The notes under the pieces were generated by a model. That model was not told the DNA's origin. It did no database searches and saw only the letters and a program-made list of their open reading frames with translations. A stretch of 64,000 nucleotides of DNA. Origin: Microbispora sp. ZYX-F-249. GTDB taxonomy: Bacteria; Actinomycetota; Actinomycetes; Streptosporangiales; Streptosporangiaceae. This document shows positions 8,694 to 15,658 of this stretch, in pieces (the stretch's first letter is position 1; the number at the start of each line of letters is the position of its first letter). Location: positions 62,001 to 126,000 of the forward strand of contig NZ_JBDJAW010000015.1 of the NCBI RefSeq assembly GCF_039649665.1, given 5' to 3'. The position numbers and the translations under genes were made by a program.

Positions 8694-8734
8694 GGTGCGG
8701 ACAGACTAGCCGATAGGCTGTCCGCACCATGGAC
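8688..8734. repeat. 17-bp perfect inverted repeat spanning both divergent start codons, with symmetric -10 boxes
   Basis: The arms GTCCATGGTGCGGACAG (8688-8704) and CTGTCCGCACCATGGAC (8718-8734) are perfect reverse complements separated by 13 bases. The start codon of the aldo/keto reductase (8691-8693, minus) lies in the left arm and that of uppP (8729-8731, plus) in the right arm. TAGTCT on the minus strand (8708-8703) and TAGGCT on the plus strand (8714-8719) each end 9 bases before their ATG. Both transcripts therefore appear leaderless or nearly so, and the first bases of the two mRNAs are identical in sequence. Confidence 0.75.
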
Positions 8735-9547
8735 GTACTACAGGCGATCGTGCTCGGGCTCGTGCAGGGTCTCACCGAGTTCCTGCCCATCTCCAGCTCG
8801 GCGCACCTGCTGATCGTGCCCAAGCTGGCGGGATGGGACGATCCCGGCGCCCCGTTCACCGCGGTGATCCAGCTCGGCACCATGCTCGCGGTGCTCATCT
8901 ACTTCTGGCGGGACATCGTCCGGATCACCTGGACGTGGTTGCGCAGCCTGTGGACGCCGGAGCTGCGCGGCGACCTCGACGCGCGCATGGGGTGGTACAT
9001 CGGCCTGGGCACGATCCCGATCGGCGTCGCCGGCCTGCTGTTCAAGGACGCGATCGAGGGCCCGGCCCGCAACCTGTGGCTGAACGCGGCCATGCTCATC
9101 GTCTTCGGCCTGCTGCTGCTCGCGGCCGACCAGATGGGCCGCAAGAAGAAGGAGGTCGCCGACCTCAACATGCGCGACGGCCTGATCATCGGCGCGTGGC
9201 AGATGCTGCCGCTGATCCCGGGCGCCTCCCGCTCGGGCTCCACGATGACCGGCGCGATGTTCCTCGGGTACACGCGCGAGGCCGCCGCCCGCTACTCCTT
9301 CCTGCTGTCGATCCCGGCGGTGATCCTGTCGGGGCTGTTCGAGCTGCGGCACGTCGGCGACGGCGGCGGCCCGCCGGTGGCGCCGACCCTGATCGCGACC
9401 GTCGTGTCGTTCGTCGTCGGGTACGCCTCGATCGCCTGGCTGCTGCGTTACGTCGCGCGCCACTCGACCATCGTCTTCGTCGTCTACCGCGTCTTCGCGG
9501 GGACGTTCCTCCTCACGTTGCTGGCCCTCGGGGTGGTGCAGTCATGA
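8729..9547 (+). CDS. uppP: Undecaprenyl-diphosphatase UppP (BacA)
   Basis: A 272-residue integral membrane enzyme that dephosphorylates undecaprenyl diphosphate to recycle the lipid carrier for peptidoglycan and other wall polymers. The family's two active-site signatures are present: [14 protein letters not shown] near residue 12 and [10 protein letters not shown] near residue 164. About eight hydrophobic segments are visible and the length matches the family. It opens a run with a histidine phosphatase, whose ATG overlaps the uppP stop (ATGA at 9544-9547), and DUF3090. The promoter is the symmetric element described at 8688-8734. Confidence 0.95.
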   Translation: MDVLQAIVLGLVQGLTEFLPISSSAHLLIVPKLAGWDDPGAPFTAVIQLGTMLAVLIYFWRDIVRITWTWLRSLWTPELRGDLDARMGWYIGLGTIPIGVAGLLFKDAIEGPARNLWLNAAMLIVFGLLLLAADQMGRKKKEVADLNMRDGLIIGAWQMLPLIPGASRSGSTMTGAMFLGYTREAAARYSFLLSIPAVILSGLFELRHVGDGGGPPVAPTLIATVVSFVVGYASIAWLLRYVARHSTIVFVVYRVFAGTFLLTLLALGVVQS

Positions 9548-10245
9548 CGACCGTATTGTTCGTACGGCACGGCCTCACCGCGATGACCGGCCCGGTGCTG
9601 GCCGGCTGGACCCCGGGAGTCCACCTCGACGAGCGCGGCAGGGAGCAGGCGCGTGCGGTGGCCGAACGGCTCGCGCCGCTGGAACTGGACGCCATCGTGT
9701 CCAGCCCGCTGGAGCGGTGCCGGGAGACCGCCGCCGCCATCGCGCAGGGCCGCCCCGTCTCGGTGGAGACCGACGACAGGTTCGGCGAGTGCGGCTACGG
9801 AGACTGGACCGGCCGGCCGTTGAAGGAACTCGCCGAGGAGCCGCTGTGGCGGGTGGTGCAGGCCCATCCCAGCGCGGCGGTGTTCCCCGGCGGTGAGGCC
9901 CTGGCGGAGGTGCAGAACCGCGCCGTGCGGGCCGTACGCGACTGGAACGAGCGGCTCGGGGAGAAGGCCACCTACGTGGTCTGCAGCCACGGGGACGTGA
10001 TCAAGGCGATCGTGGCCGACGCGCTCGGCCTCCACCTGGACCAGTTCCAGCGCATCACGGCCGACCCCGCCTCCGTCACGGTGATCCGCTACACCCCCCT
10101 GCGTCCCTTCCTGCTCAGGGCGAACGACGTGGGCGGGGGAGTGGCCAACCTGGTGCCCCCACCAGGGGTGTCGGAGGACGAAGACGGGGGAGAAACCCTC
10201 ACCGGAAGCGACGCCGCCGTCGGCGGCGGAGCCGGGACCACATAA
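9544..10245 (+). CDS. Histidine phosphatase family protein (MSMEG_4193-like)
   Basis: A 233-residue phosphoglycerate-mutase-like phosphatase. The phospho-acceptor motif LFVRHGLT is at the N-terminus, [12 protein letters not shown] is the next conserved block, the acid segment reads [16 protein letters not shown], and the second catalytic His is in [11 protein letters not shown]. Actinobacterial members of this subfamily are usually linked to uppP and DUF3090, as here. The substrate is unknown. It overlaps the uppP stop by 4 bases, so its translation is probably coupled. The last 40 residues (after about 195) are an acidic and Gly-rich tail with no obvious structure. Confidence 0.88.
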   Translation: MTTVLFVRHGLTAMTGPVLAGWTPGVHLDERGREQARAVAERLAPLELDAIVSSPLERCRETAAAIAQGRPVSVETDDRFGECGYGDWTGRPLKELAEEPLWRVVQAHPSAAVFPGGEALAEVQNRAVRAVRDWNERLGEKATYVVCSHGDVIKAIVADALGLHLDQFQRITADPASVTVIRYTPLRPFLLRANDVGGGVANLVPPPGVSEDEDGGETLTGSDAAVGGGAGTT

Positions 10246-10248
10246 GGT
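10243..10248 (+). promoter_or_regulatory. TAAGGT -10 box for a leaderless DUF3090 transcript
   Basis: TAAGGT overlaps the stop codon of the phosphatase gene and ends 6 bases before the ATG at 10255. The same 6-base spacing recurs before metH, trmI, pfkB, the histidine kinase and the recB-like gene in this window. No ribosome site precedes the ATG. Confidence 0.5.
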
Positions 10249-10254
10249 CGGGCT

Positions 10255-10824
10255 ATGCCGGTCTTCGACTACGATCCGCCTGACAGGTTCGTGGCCGGTG
10301 CCGTGGGGCAACCGGGCGCACGAGCCTTCTTCCTGCAGGCCCGAGGCCAGGGCAGGATCACCACGGTGGCGCTCGAGAAGTTCCAGGTCGCCGTGCTGGC
10401 CGACCGCCTCGACGAGCTGCTCGACGAGGTGCTGCGGCGCAGCGGGGGGCGCGCGCCGGTCCCGGCCATGGCCCCCGCGGAACTGGCCGACGAGGGTCCC
10501 CTCGACCTGCCGATCGACGAGGACTTCCGGGTGGGGACGATGGCGCTCGCCTGGGATCCCGAGACCGCGCAGGTGATCATCGAGGCGCAGGAGGCGACGG
10601 AGGGCGACGAGGAGGACGAGCCGCCGCTGGACGACGACCGGCCCGAGCCCGCCGTCCTCAGGGTGCGGATAAGCGCCGCCGCCGCCCGCGCGTTCAGCCG
10701 CCGGGCGCTCGAGGTGGTCGCCGCCGGCCGCCCGCCGTGCCCGCTGTGCGGCCGGCCGCTCGATCCCGAAGGGCACATCTGCGTCCGCCTCAACGGCCAC
10801 CATCCCGGGGTGTTCTCGGCATGA
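10255..10824 (+). CDS. DUF3090 family protein
   Basis: A 189-residue protein of a conserved actinobacterial family of unknown function (DUF3090, YjbK-independent). The N-terminus MPVFDYDPPDRFVAGAVGQP, the segment RAFFLQARGQGRITTVALEK and the C-terminal zinc-ribbon-like CPLCGRPLDPEGHICVR are typical. The C-terminal cysteines (CxxC plus a distal Cys/His) suggest metal binding. It is conserved together with the SCO1664-like protein and mshC across actinobacteria. There is no ribosome-binding site, and a TAAGGT box sits 6 bases upstream, so it is probably leaderless as well as readable from the uppP transcript. Confidence 0.9.
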   Translation: MPVFDYDPPDRFVAGAVGQPGARAFFLQARGQGRITTVALEKFQVAVLADRLDELLDEVLRRSGGRAPVPAMAPAELADEGPLDLPIDEDFRVGTMALAWDPETAQVIIEAQEATEGDEEDEPPLDDDRPEPAVLRVRISAAAARAFSRRALEVVAAGRPPCPLCGRPLDPEGHICVRLNGHHPGVFSA

Positions 10825-10885
10825 GAGGCACGGCGTGAACGGCTGGAAGCGCGGCGGCGCGCCGCGCGGGCGGGGAACCGGATGA
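10821..10885 (+). other. Relay of two overlapping micro-ORFs between DUF3090 and the SCO1664-like gene
   Basis: The DUF3090 stop overlaps an ATG (ATGA at 10821) that opens a 5-codon frame ending at 10838. That stop overlaps a GTG (10835) that opens a 16-codon frame ending at 10885. That stop in turn overlaps the ATG of the next gene at 10882. Each junction is an ATGA or GTGA overlap, so ribosomes could terminate and restart three times. The peptides themselves (MRGTA and a 16-residue Arg/Gly-rich peptide) have no recognisable function. Confidence 0.4.
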
Positions 10886-11643
10886 CGGCGGAGGACGAGG
10901 CGAGCATCAGCGACGTGGACGGGCCGGGGCTGGACGACGTGGCGGCGATGCGCCTGCTGCGGGAGGGCACCTTAGAAGTGGCCGGGCGACTCGTCGAGGC
11001 CACGAACATGACGCTCTACTGCTCCATCAGGGACGGTGAGCACGCGGCGGCGTGCGTGTACAAGCCGGTGCGCGGGGAGCGCCCCCTGTGGGACTTCCCC
11101 GACGGCACGCTGGCGGCCCGTGAGGTGGCCGCCTACGAGGTGGCCGCCGCCACCGGATGGCGCATCGTGCCGCCGACCGTCTACCGGGACGGCCCCTTCG
11201 GCCCGGGCATGGTGCAGCTGTGGATCGACGCCGATCCCGAGGCCGACCTGATGGCCCTCATGCGCAGCCGCAACCCCGCGCTTCGCCGCATGGCCGTCTT
11301 CGACGCGGTGGTGAACAACGCCGACCGCAAGGGCGGCCACCTGCTGCCGCTGCCCGGCGGGCACGTCTACGGGGTCGACCACGGGGTCTGCTTCGCGGTC
11401 GAGGACAAGCTGCGCACCGTGCTGTGGCAGTGGCGCGGCAAGACGCTGCCGCGCGAGTCGGTCAACGTGCTGGTGCGGCTGGAGCGCGAGATCGAGCGGG
11501 GCCGCCTCGGCCGGCGCCTGCGCGAGCTGCTGACCCAGGCCGAGGTGGAGGCCACGTGGGAGCGGGTCAAGAGGCTGCTGGCCACCGGGGTCCACCCGCA
11601 CCCCTCCGAGGACTGGCCCGCGATCCCGTGGCCCCCGATTTGA
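10882..11643 (+). CDS. SCO1664-family protein (PI3/PI4-kinase-like fold)
   Basis: A 253-residue member of the actinobacterial SCO1664 family, which is distantly related to phosphatidylinositol 3/4-kinase and HipA-like folds. Visible blocks are LREGTLEVAGRLVEATNMTL, the YKPVRGERPLWDFPDGTLAA phosphate-binding-like segment, DAVVNNADRKGGHLLPL (catalytic-loop-like) and VYGVDHGVCFAVEDKLRTVL (metal-binding Asp). Biochemical function is unknown. There is no good ribosome site at ATG 10882; start-stop overlaps through two micro-ORFs may couple it to DUF3090. Codon 31 is TTA (10972-10974), a very rare leucine codon in such GC-rich genes. Confidence 0.88.
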   Translation: MTAEDEASISDVDGPGLDDVAAMRLLREGTLEVAGRLVEATNMTLYCSIRDGEHAAACVYKPVRGERPLWDFPDGTLAAREVAAYEVAAATGWRIVPPTVYRDGPFGPGMVQLWIDADPEADLMALMRSRNPALRRMAVFDAVVNNADRKGGHLLPLPGGHVYGVDHGVCFAVEDKLRTVLWQWRGKTLPRESVNVLVRLEREIERGRLGRRLRELLTQAEVEATWERVKRLLATGVHPHPSEDWPAIPWPPI

Positions 11644-11722
11644 TCGCCGCAGACAGGCTTGCGCAAAACGCGTGGATTGTGCACTCTGCAGGGGTCTCTA
11701 CCGATATTGGAGGGAACACGCA

Positions 11723-12502
11723 TTGTGTACGGTCATCGTGAGCGTCGAGCCGGAGTCCGGCGCGCCGGTGCTCCTCGCGGGAGTGCGTGACGAGATCGTC
11801 ACGCGGCCGTGGATGTCGCCGGACCGGCACTGGCCCGCGTACCCCGGCCTGGTCGGCGGCCGCGACCTGGAGGCGGGCGGCACCTGGCTGGCCGCCGACC
11901 CCGCGGGCCGGCGCGTGGCGGCGCTGCTCAACGGCGAGGGGACGGCGGCCCCGGCGGGCCGGCGTCACTCGCGCGGCGAACTGCCCCTCCTGGCCGCCGC
12001 CACGGGGGAGCTCCCGTCGCTCGACCTGTCCTGGTACGACCCCTTCCACCTCGTCCTCGGCGGGCTCGACGGCGTACGGCTGTGGAGCTGGGACGGCGAC
12101 ATCCTGACCGAGGAGAAGCTGCCCGAGGGCGTGCACATGATCGTGAACACGGGCTGGGACCGCGGCGAGAGCGCGCCGCGCACCGCCTGGTTCCGGCCCC
12201 GGTTCGCCCGGGCCGCCCGGCCCGGATGGACCACGGGCGGCTCGTCCGAACGGTTCTGGGGGGAATGGCTCGACCCCGCCTCCGGCGCCGGGCTGCCCTG
12301 GGACGATCCCCGCGCGCTGGTCATGCGGCGGCGGCTGCCGGACGGCCGGGTCTTCGCCAGCCTGTCGGTCACGCTGGTCGCCCTCGCGGAGCAGGGGCTG
12401 CGCTACGACTTCTGCCCGCAGCCGGATGATCCGGACACCTGGCACGAGATCGACACCTCGTGGACCAGACCGGCTGAACCGGTCCGCCGGCCTCGCGGAT
12501 AG
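11723..12502 (+). CDS. NRDE (TANGO2-like) family protein with TTG start
   Basis: A 259-residue protein of the NRDE/TANGO2 family. I start it at TTG 11723 because the protein then begins Met-Cys-Thr-Val-Ile-Val, the family's N-terminus, and a GGAGGG site lies about 8 bases before; the open frame extends 17 codons further without similarity. The cysteine at position 2 is the proposed N-terminal-nucleophile residue of this superfamily, exposed after Met removal. Later conserved parts include [40 protein letters not shown] and the C-terminal [20 protein letters not shown]. The role in bacteria is unknown; eukaryotic TANGO2 is linked to heme or lipid handling. It is followed 10 bases later by the mshC start. 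Confidence 0.82.
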   Translation: MCTVIVSVEPESGAPVLLAGVRDEIVTRPWMSPDRHWPAYPGLVGGRDLEAGGTWLAADPAGRRVAALLNGEGTAAPAGRRHSRGELPLLAAATGELPSLDLSWYDPFHLVLGGLDGVRLWSWDGDILTEEKLPEGVHMIVNTGWDRGESAPRTAWFRPRFARAARPGWTTGGSSERFWGEWLDPASGAGLPWDDPRALVMRRRLPDGRVFASLSVTLVALAEQGLRYDFCPQPDDPDTWHEIDTSWTRPAEPVRRPRG

Positions 12503-12505
12503 GCT
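12500..12505 (+). promoter_or_regulatory. TAGGCT -10 box for a leaderless mshC transcript
   Basis: TAGGCT ends 7 bases before the ATG at 12513 and overlaps the stop of the NRDE gene. There is no ribosome-binding site between them, which points to a leaderless mRNA. Confidence 0.55.
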
Positions 12506-12512
12506 TCACACC

Positions 12513-13724
12513 ATGCGATCGTGGTCTGCTCCGAATGTCCCCAGGTTGCCTGGTCCGGGCCTTCCGCTCCGTCTGTACGACACCGCCGCCCGAGAGGTGC
12601 GGGAGACGGCCCCCTCCGGCGAGGCCCGTCTGTACGTCTGCGGCATCACGCCGTACGACGCCACCCACCTCGGGCACGCCAACACCTACCTCGCCTTCGA
12701 CCTGGTCAACCGGGCGTGGCGGGACGCCGGCCACGACGTGCACTACACCCAGAACGCCACCGACGTGGACGACCCGCTGCTGGAGCGCGCCGAGGCGACC
12801 GGGACCGACTGGCGCTCCCTGGGCGAGCGCGAGATCGAGCTGTTCCGCTCCGACATGGAGGCGCTGCGCATCCTGCCGCCCCGCGAGTACGTCGGGGTCA
12901 CCGAGACCGTCGGAGAGATCGCCGATCTGATCGTCCGGCTGGCCGAGCGGGGCGCCACGTACGAGATCGACGGGGACGTCTACTTCTCCGTCGCCGCCGC
13001 GCCCAAGTTCGGCGCGGTCTCGGGCTACTCCGAGGACACCATGCTGGAGCTGTTCGGCGAGCGCGGGGGCGACCCCGGCAGGCAGGGCAAGCGCCACCCG
13101 CTCGACTGGCTGCTCTGGCGGGCGGAACGGCCGGGAGAGCCGTCCTGGGAGTCGCCGTTCGGCCCCGGCAGGCCCGGCTGGCACGTCGAGTGCACCGCCA
13201 TCGCCCTGCGCAACCTGGGCAGCGGCTTCGACGTCGCCGGCGGCGGTTCGGACCTGATCTTCCCCCACCACGAGATGGGCGCCTGCGAGGGCCACGTGGC
13301 CACCGGTGAGTGGCCGTTCGCGCGGGCGTACGTCCACGCGGGCATGGTCGGCCTGGACGGCGAGAAGATGTCCAAATCCAAGGGCAACCTCGTGTTCGTC
13401 TCCCGGCTGCGGCAGACGACCGACCCCATGGCCGTGCGGCTGGCTCTGCTGGCGCACCACTACCGTACGGACTGGGAGTGGACGCAGGACCAGGTCGTCG
13501 CGGCGGAGGAGCGGCTGGCGCGGTGGCGGGCGGCGGTGGCGCGGCCGGCGGGCCCCGCGGGCGGCCCGGTGCTGACGGCGGTGCGCGAGCGCCTCACGGA
13601 CGACCTCGACGCCCCGGGCGCGCTCGCGGCGATCGACGCCTGGGCGGCGGCGGAGGGCGACGACGCCACCTCGCCGGCGCTGGTACGCGACATCGCCGAC
13701 GCGCTCCTCGGCGTCGCGCTCTGA
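12513..13724 (+). CDS. mshC: Cysteine:1D-myo-inosityl 2-amino-2-deoxy-glucopyranoside ligase MshC
   Basis: A 403-residue class-I cysteinyl-tRNA-synthetase-like enzyme. MshC joins cysteine to GlcN-inositol with ATP in the third committed step of mycothiol synthesis. The HIGH-type motif is in [11 protein letters not shown], the KMSKS motif in [10 protein letters not shown], and the zinc-site cysteines lie in [10 protein letters not shown] and [12 protein letters not shown]. Its length and the start [14 protein letters not shown] match MshC rather than the longer CysS, since the anticodon-binding domain is short. The start at 12513 is preferred over the open frame beginning at 12426 because of similarity and the TAGGCT box. 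In many actinobacteria mshC lies next to the PAC2 gene; here they are about 25 kb apart. Confidence 0.94.
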   Translation: MRSWSAPNVPRLPGPGLPLRLYDTAAREVRETAPSGEARLYVCGITPYDATHLGHANTYLAFDLVNRAWRDAGHDVHYTQNATDVDDPLLERAEATGTDWRSLGEREIELFRSDMEALRILPPREYVGVTETVGEIADLIVRLAERGATYEIDGDVYFSVAAAPKFGAVSGYSEDTMLELFGERGGDPGRQGKRHPLDWLLWRAERPGEPSWESPFGPGRPGWHVECTAIALRNLGSGFDVAGGGSDLIFPHHEMGACEGHVATGEWPFARAYVHAGMVGLDGEKMSKSKGNLVFVSRLRQTTDPMAVRLALLAHHYRTDWEWTQDQVVAAEERLARWRAAVARPAGPAGGPVLTAVRERLTDDLDAPGALAAIDAWAAAEGDDATSPALVRDIADALLGVAL

Positions 13725-13745
13725 CCCCTCGCGCTCTGACCCCTC
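13716..13745. repeat. Tandem 15-bp duplication across the mshC stop codon
   Basis: The unit GCGCTCTGACCCCTC occurs twice in tandem (13716-13730 and 13731-13745). The first copy contains the mshC TGA. It is a small slippage-type duplication with no coding effect. Confidence 0.7.
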
Positions 13746-13786
13746 GCCCTCCGGCCCTCGCGCTCACCCTCGCCCTGACGGCACGG

Positions 13787-13830
13787 GCCGTCCCCGGGCC
13801 GTGGCCACGACGGCCGGACCCGGGGACGGC
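13787..13830. terminator. Candidate bidirectional terminator between mshC and the snapalysin gene
   Basis: Arms GCCGTCCCCGGG (13787-13798) and CCCGGGGACGGC (13819-13830) are perfect complements around 20 bases that can fold further. It lies between two convergent genes. There is no T-run, as is common in actinomycete terminators. Confidence 0.5.
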
Positions 13831-13848
13831 GACCGCGCCGGACACTCC

Positions 13849-14442
13849 CTACGGCACGGGAACCGGGTCGCGGGCGGCGTCGGGACGGTCGACGAAGAGC
13901 CCGCCGGCGAGGTCCCCCGCGCGGAGGGCGGAGCCGGCGAAGTTCGCCTCGACCGCGCTTTTCTCCGCCGCGCTGGGGGTGGCGTTGGTGCAGCTCACCG
14001 GGGCGCTGTGACCGGACATCAGGTCGGTGCAGCGGCCGGTGCGCCGGTCGGGCAGACCGAGGATGTGGCCGATCTCATGGGTGGCGATCCGCAGGGGATA
14101 GTAGCCCTCGGCGGTCGCCTCCCTGCCCATCCAGATCGTGCCCCGGCCCAGCCTGGTGACGCTGGTGCGGGGCCAGCCGTTGTCGGCGAGCACCACGAAG
14201 TCGGCGGGTGTGCCCGCCACGAGCCGGACGCCGGTGACGGAGGCGTTCCAGACCTGTGCGGCCTGGTCCATCACCGCGCGGAATTCGGCGGCCTGGCTCG
14301 CGTCGTACCGCAGCACGCGCACCGCCGCGCTCGCCGCCGTGTCGCGGGCCGGCTCGGCCGCCCGGGCCGGCGACACCGTGAGCAACACGGCCGTTCCCGT
14401 GAGCAGGGCCGCGACGGTCCGGAGGAACCGTGACATCCACAT
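13849..14442 (-). CDS. Secreted snapalysin-family zinc metalloprotease
   Basis: A 197-residue exported protease of the M7 (snapalysin) type. Residues 1-28 are a signal peptide (RTVAALLTGTAVLLTVSPAR, then AEP). The catalytic motif HEIGHILGLPD is the HExxHxxGxxD zinc site of this family, followed by CTDLMSG and an SCTNATPSAAEK segment; two cysteines probably form a disulfide. The start at ATG 14442 has GAGGAGA 5 bases upstream; a second ATG two codons later is possible. Streptomyces relatives are small extracellular neutral proteases with a preference for aromatic residues at P1'. It is convergent with mshC. Confidence 0.88.
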   Translation of the reverse strand: MWMSRFLRTVAALLTGTAVLLTVSPARAAEPARDTAASAAVRVLRYDASQAAEFRAVMDQAAQVWNASVTGVRLVAGTPADFVVLADNGWPRTSVTRLGRGTIWMGREATAEGYYPLRIATHEIGHILGLPDRRTGRCTDLMSGHSAPVSCTNATPSAAEKSAVEANFAGSALRAGDLAGGLFVDRPDAARDPVPVP

Positions 14443-14590
14443 CGGGGTCTCCTCAGCTGGGGGATGACCACCACGAGACGCGCCGGTGATCGGGGTGTCT
14501 CGGGTGGGGCTGCCGCAAACGTACGTTCGGCGGGCCCGGCGGGGGACAGGCCAGTTCTCCCCTACTGCCGCGTTATGGAAGGCGGGACGT

Positions 14591-14731
14591 TCACCCGAGC
14601 GGCACCCGGGGGGCCAGCCAGGGGAACACGACGTACCACAGCGCGGCCACCGCGGCGCCGGTCAGCAGCAGGACGACGGCCAGCCGCAGCGCGGTGCCGC
14701 CGGGCAGCCGCCGCCAGAGGAATCTGTACAC
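14591..14731 (-). CDS. Small membrane protein (46 aa) encoded directly after the sortase
   Basis: A 46-residue protein. It starts at GTG 14731, 16 bases after the sortase stop, with GAGGAAGG about 8 bases upstream. It reads MYRFLWRRLPGG, then a single hydrophobic helix (LRLAVVLLLTGAAVAALWYV), then VFPWLAPRVPLG and a TGA at 14591. The basic N-terminus, one membrane span and the short conserved-looking tail WYVVFPWLAPRVP resemble small proteins often encoded beside actinobacterial class E sortases. Function unknown; a role in sortase positioning or regulation is inference only. Confidence 0.75.
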   Translation of the reverse strand: MYRFLWRRLPGGTALRLAVVLLLTGAAVAALWYVVFPWLAPRVPLG

Positions 14732-14747
14732 GCCGGGCCTTCCTCGT

Positions 14748-15371
14748 TCAGCTGCGGCGTTCCTCGCGGCGGACGAGCACGCCCTGGACGACCAGGCGCT
14801 GCGCCGCGGAGAACTCGGGATGACAGGTGGTCATGGTCATCAGCGCGGTCGTGGGCCGCCGCCCCGGATGGCCGGGAACGGGGTCGACGACGCCGACATC
14901 CCCGGGATCGACGACCTCCTTGCGTGTGACCTCGTAGGTGTAGCGGGCGTCCCGCGCGTCCACCACGATGTCGTCGCCGCGCCGCAGCTCGTCGAGCCGG
15001 TTGAACGGCGCGGCGTAGGTGGTGCGGTGCCCGGAGAGCACGAAGTTGCCCACCTGGCCGGGCAGCGCCGTGCCGGGGTAGTGGCCGGGGCCCTTGCGCA
15101 GCTCCGCCGGCCCGACGCCCTCGACGACCGCGTACCGGTATCCGGCGCCCAGGCGGGGGATGCGCAGCAGCGCCAGGGCGTCGCCGAGCCTCACCGCGCC
15201 GGGGCCCGCGTGCCCTCGGTCCCTGTCGAACACCTCGCCGAGCCTCTGCTGGAGCACACGCTGCTCCCGCTCGGTCTCCGCGCCGGTGCCCCAGAGCAGG
15301 TACGCGTAGAACAGCAGCAGGACCAGCCCCGCCGGCACGCACAGCTCGCCGACGACCCGCACGGCCGTCAT
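14748..15371 (-). CDS. Class E sortase
   Basis: A 207-residue membrane-anchored transpeptidase that joins secreted proteins to the peptidoglycan. An N-terminal membrane helix (ELCVPAGLVLLLFYAYLLWG) is followed by a charged linker and the sortase domain. The catalytic residues are visible: His in NFVLSGHRTTYAAPF, Cys in MTMTTCHPEFSAAQ, and a downstream Arg. The start is ATG 15371; the open frame runs 129 codons further upstream but has no similarity there. The gene is divergent from an LPFTG-anchored protein, its likely client. Class E enzymes studied in Streptomyces prefer LAXTG, so the LPXTG-type motif next door is notable. Confidence 0.9.
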   Translation of the reverse strand: MTAVRVVGELCVPAGLVLLLFYAYLLWGTGAETEREQRVLQQRLGEVFDRDRGHAGPGAVRLGDALALLRIPRLGAGYRYAVVEGVGPAELRKGPGHYPGTALPGQVGNFVLSGHRTTYAAPFNRLDELRRGDDIVVDARDARYTYEVTRKEVVDPGDVGVVDPVPGHPGRRPTTALMTMTTCHPEFSAAQRLVVQGVLVRREERRS

Positions 15372-15658
15372 CGCGGCCCCGTTGTCTTCCCCGCGCACGC
15401 ACCGAAGTATCGCCGCCCGCCGCGCCCGGCCGGGGCCATATGAGGGCCATTGGCGAATTCTTTGGCAGGCCGGTCCCGCGAGCGGCAGTGGTGCGGTCGT
15501 GGTCAACGAAGCGAAAACCTGAACGATCCTTCGGTAAGCACCGTGCGCCGGAATGAGGCGGCTTCGCGAGGGGCGCATACAACAGTCGAGCAGCGAAATG
15601 TCGCTGGCAATCCGGGCAAATGCTCTATCAATTGAGCGACCGTTATCGGGAGTCCAAA
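15372..15658. other. Divergent intergenic region between sortase and LPFTG protein, with two stem-loops
   Basis: No gene is seen in these 287 bases. Just before the LPFTG gene there are two small stem-loops: CAGCGA-AATG-TCGCTG (15591-15606) and GCTC-TATCAATT-GAGC (15622-15637). They would lie in the 5' leader of the plus-strand mRNA. The second imitates a tRNA D-arm on the minus strand but no tRNA can be completed around it. Confidence 0.4.

Noticed and set aside
14464..14929. Plus-strand open frames of 119 and 147 codons over the small membrane gene
   Set aside because: They are Arg/Pro/Gly-rich shadows of the minus-strand sortase and its companion, with no ribosome sites or similarity.
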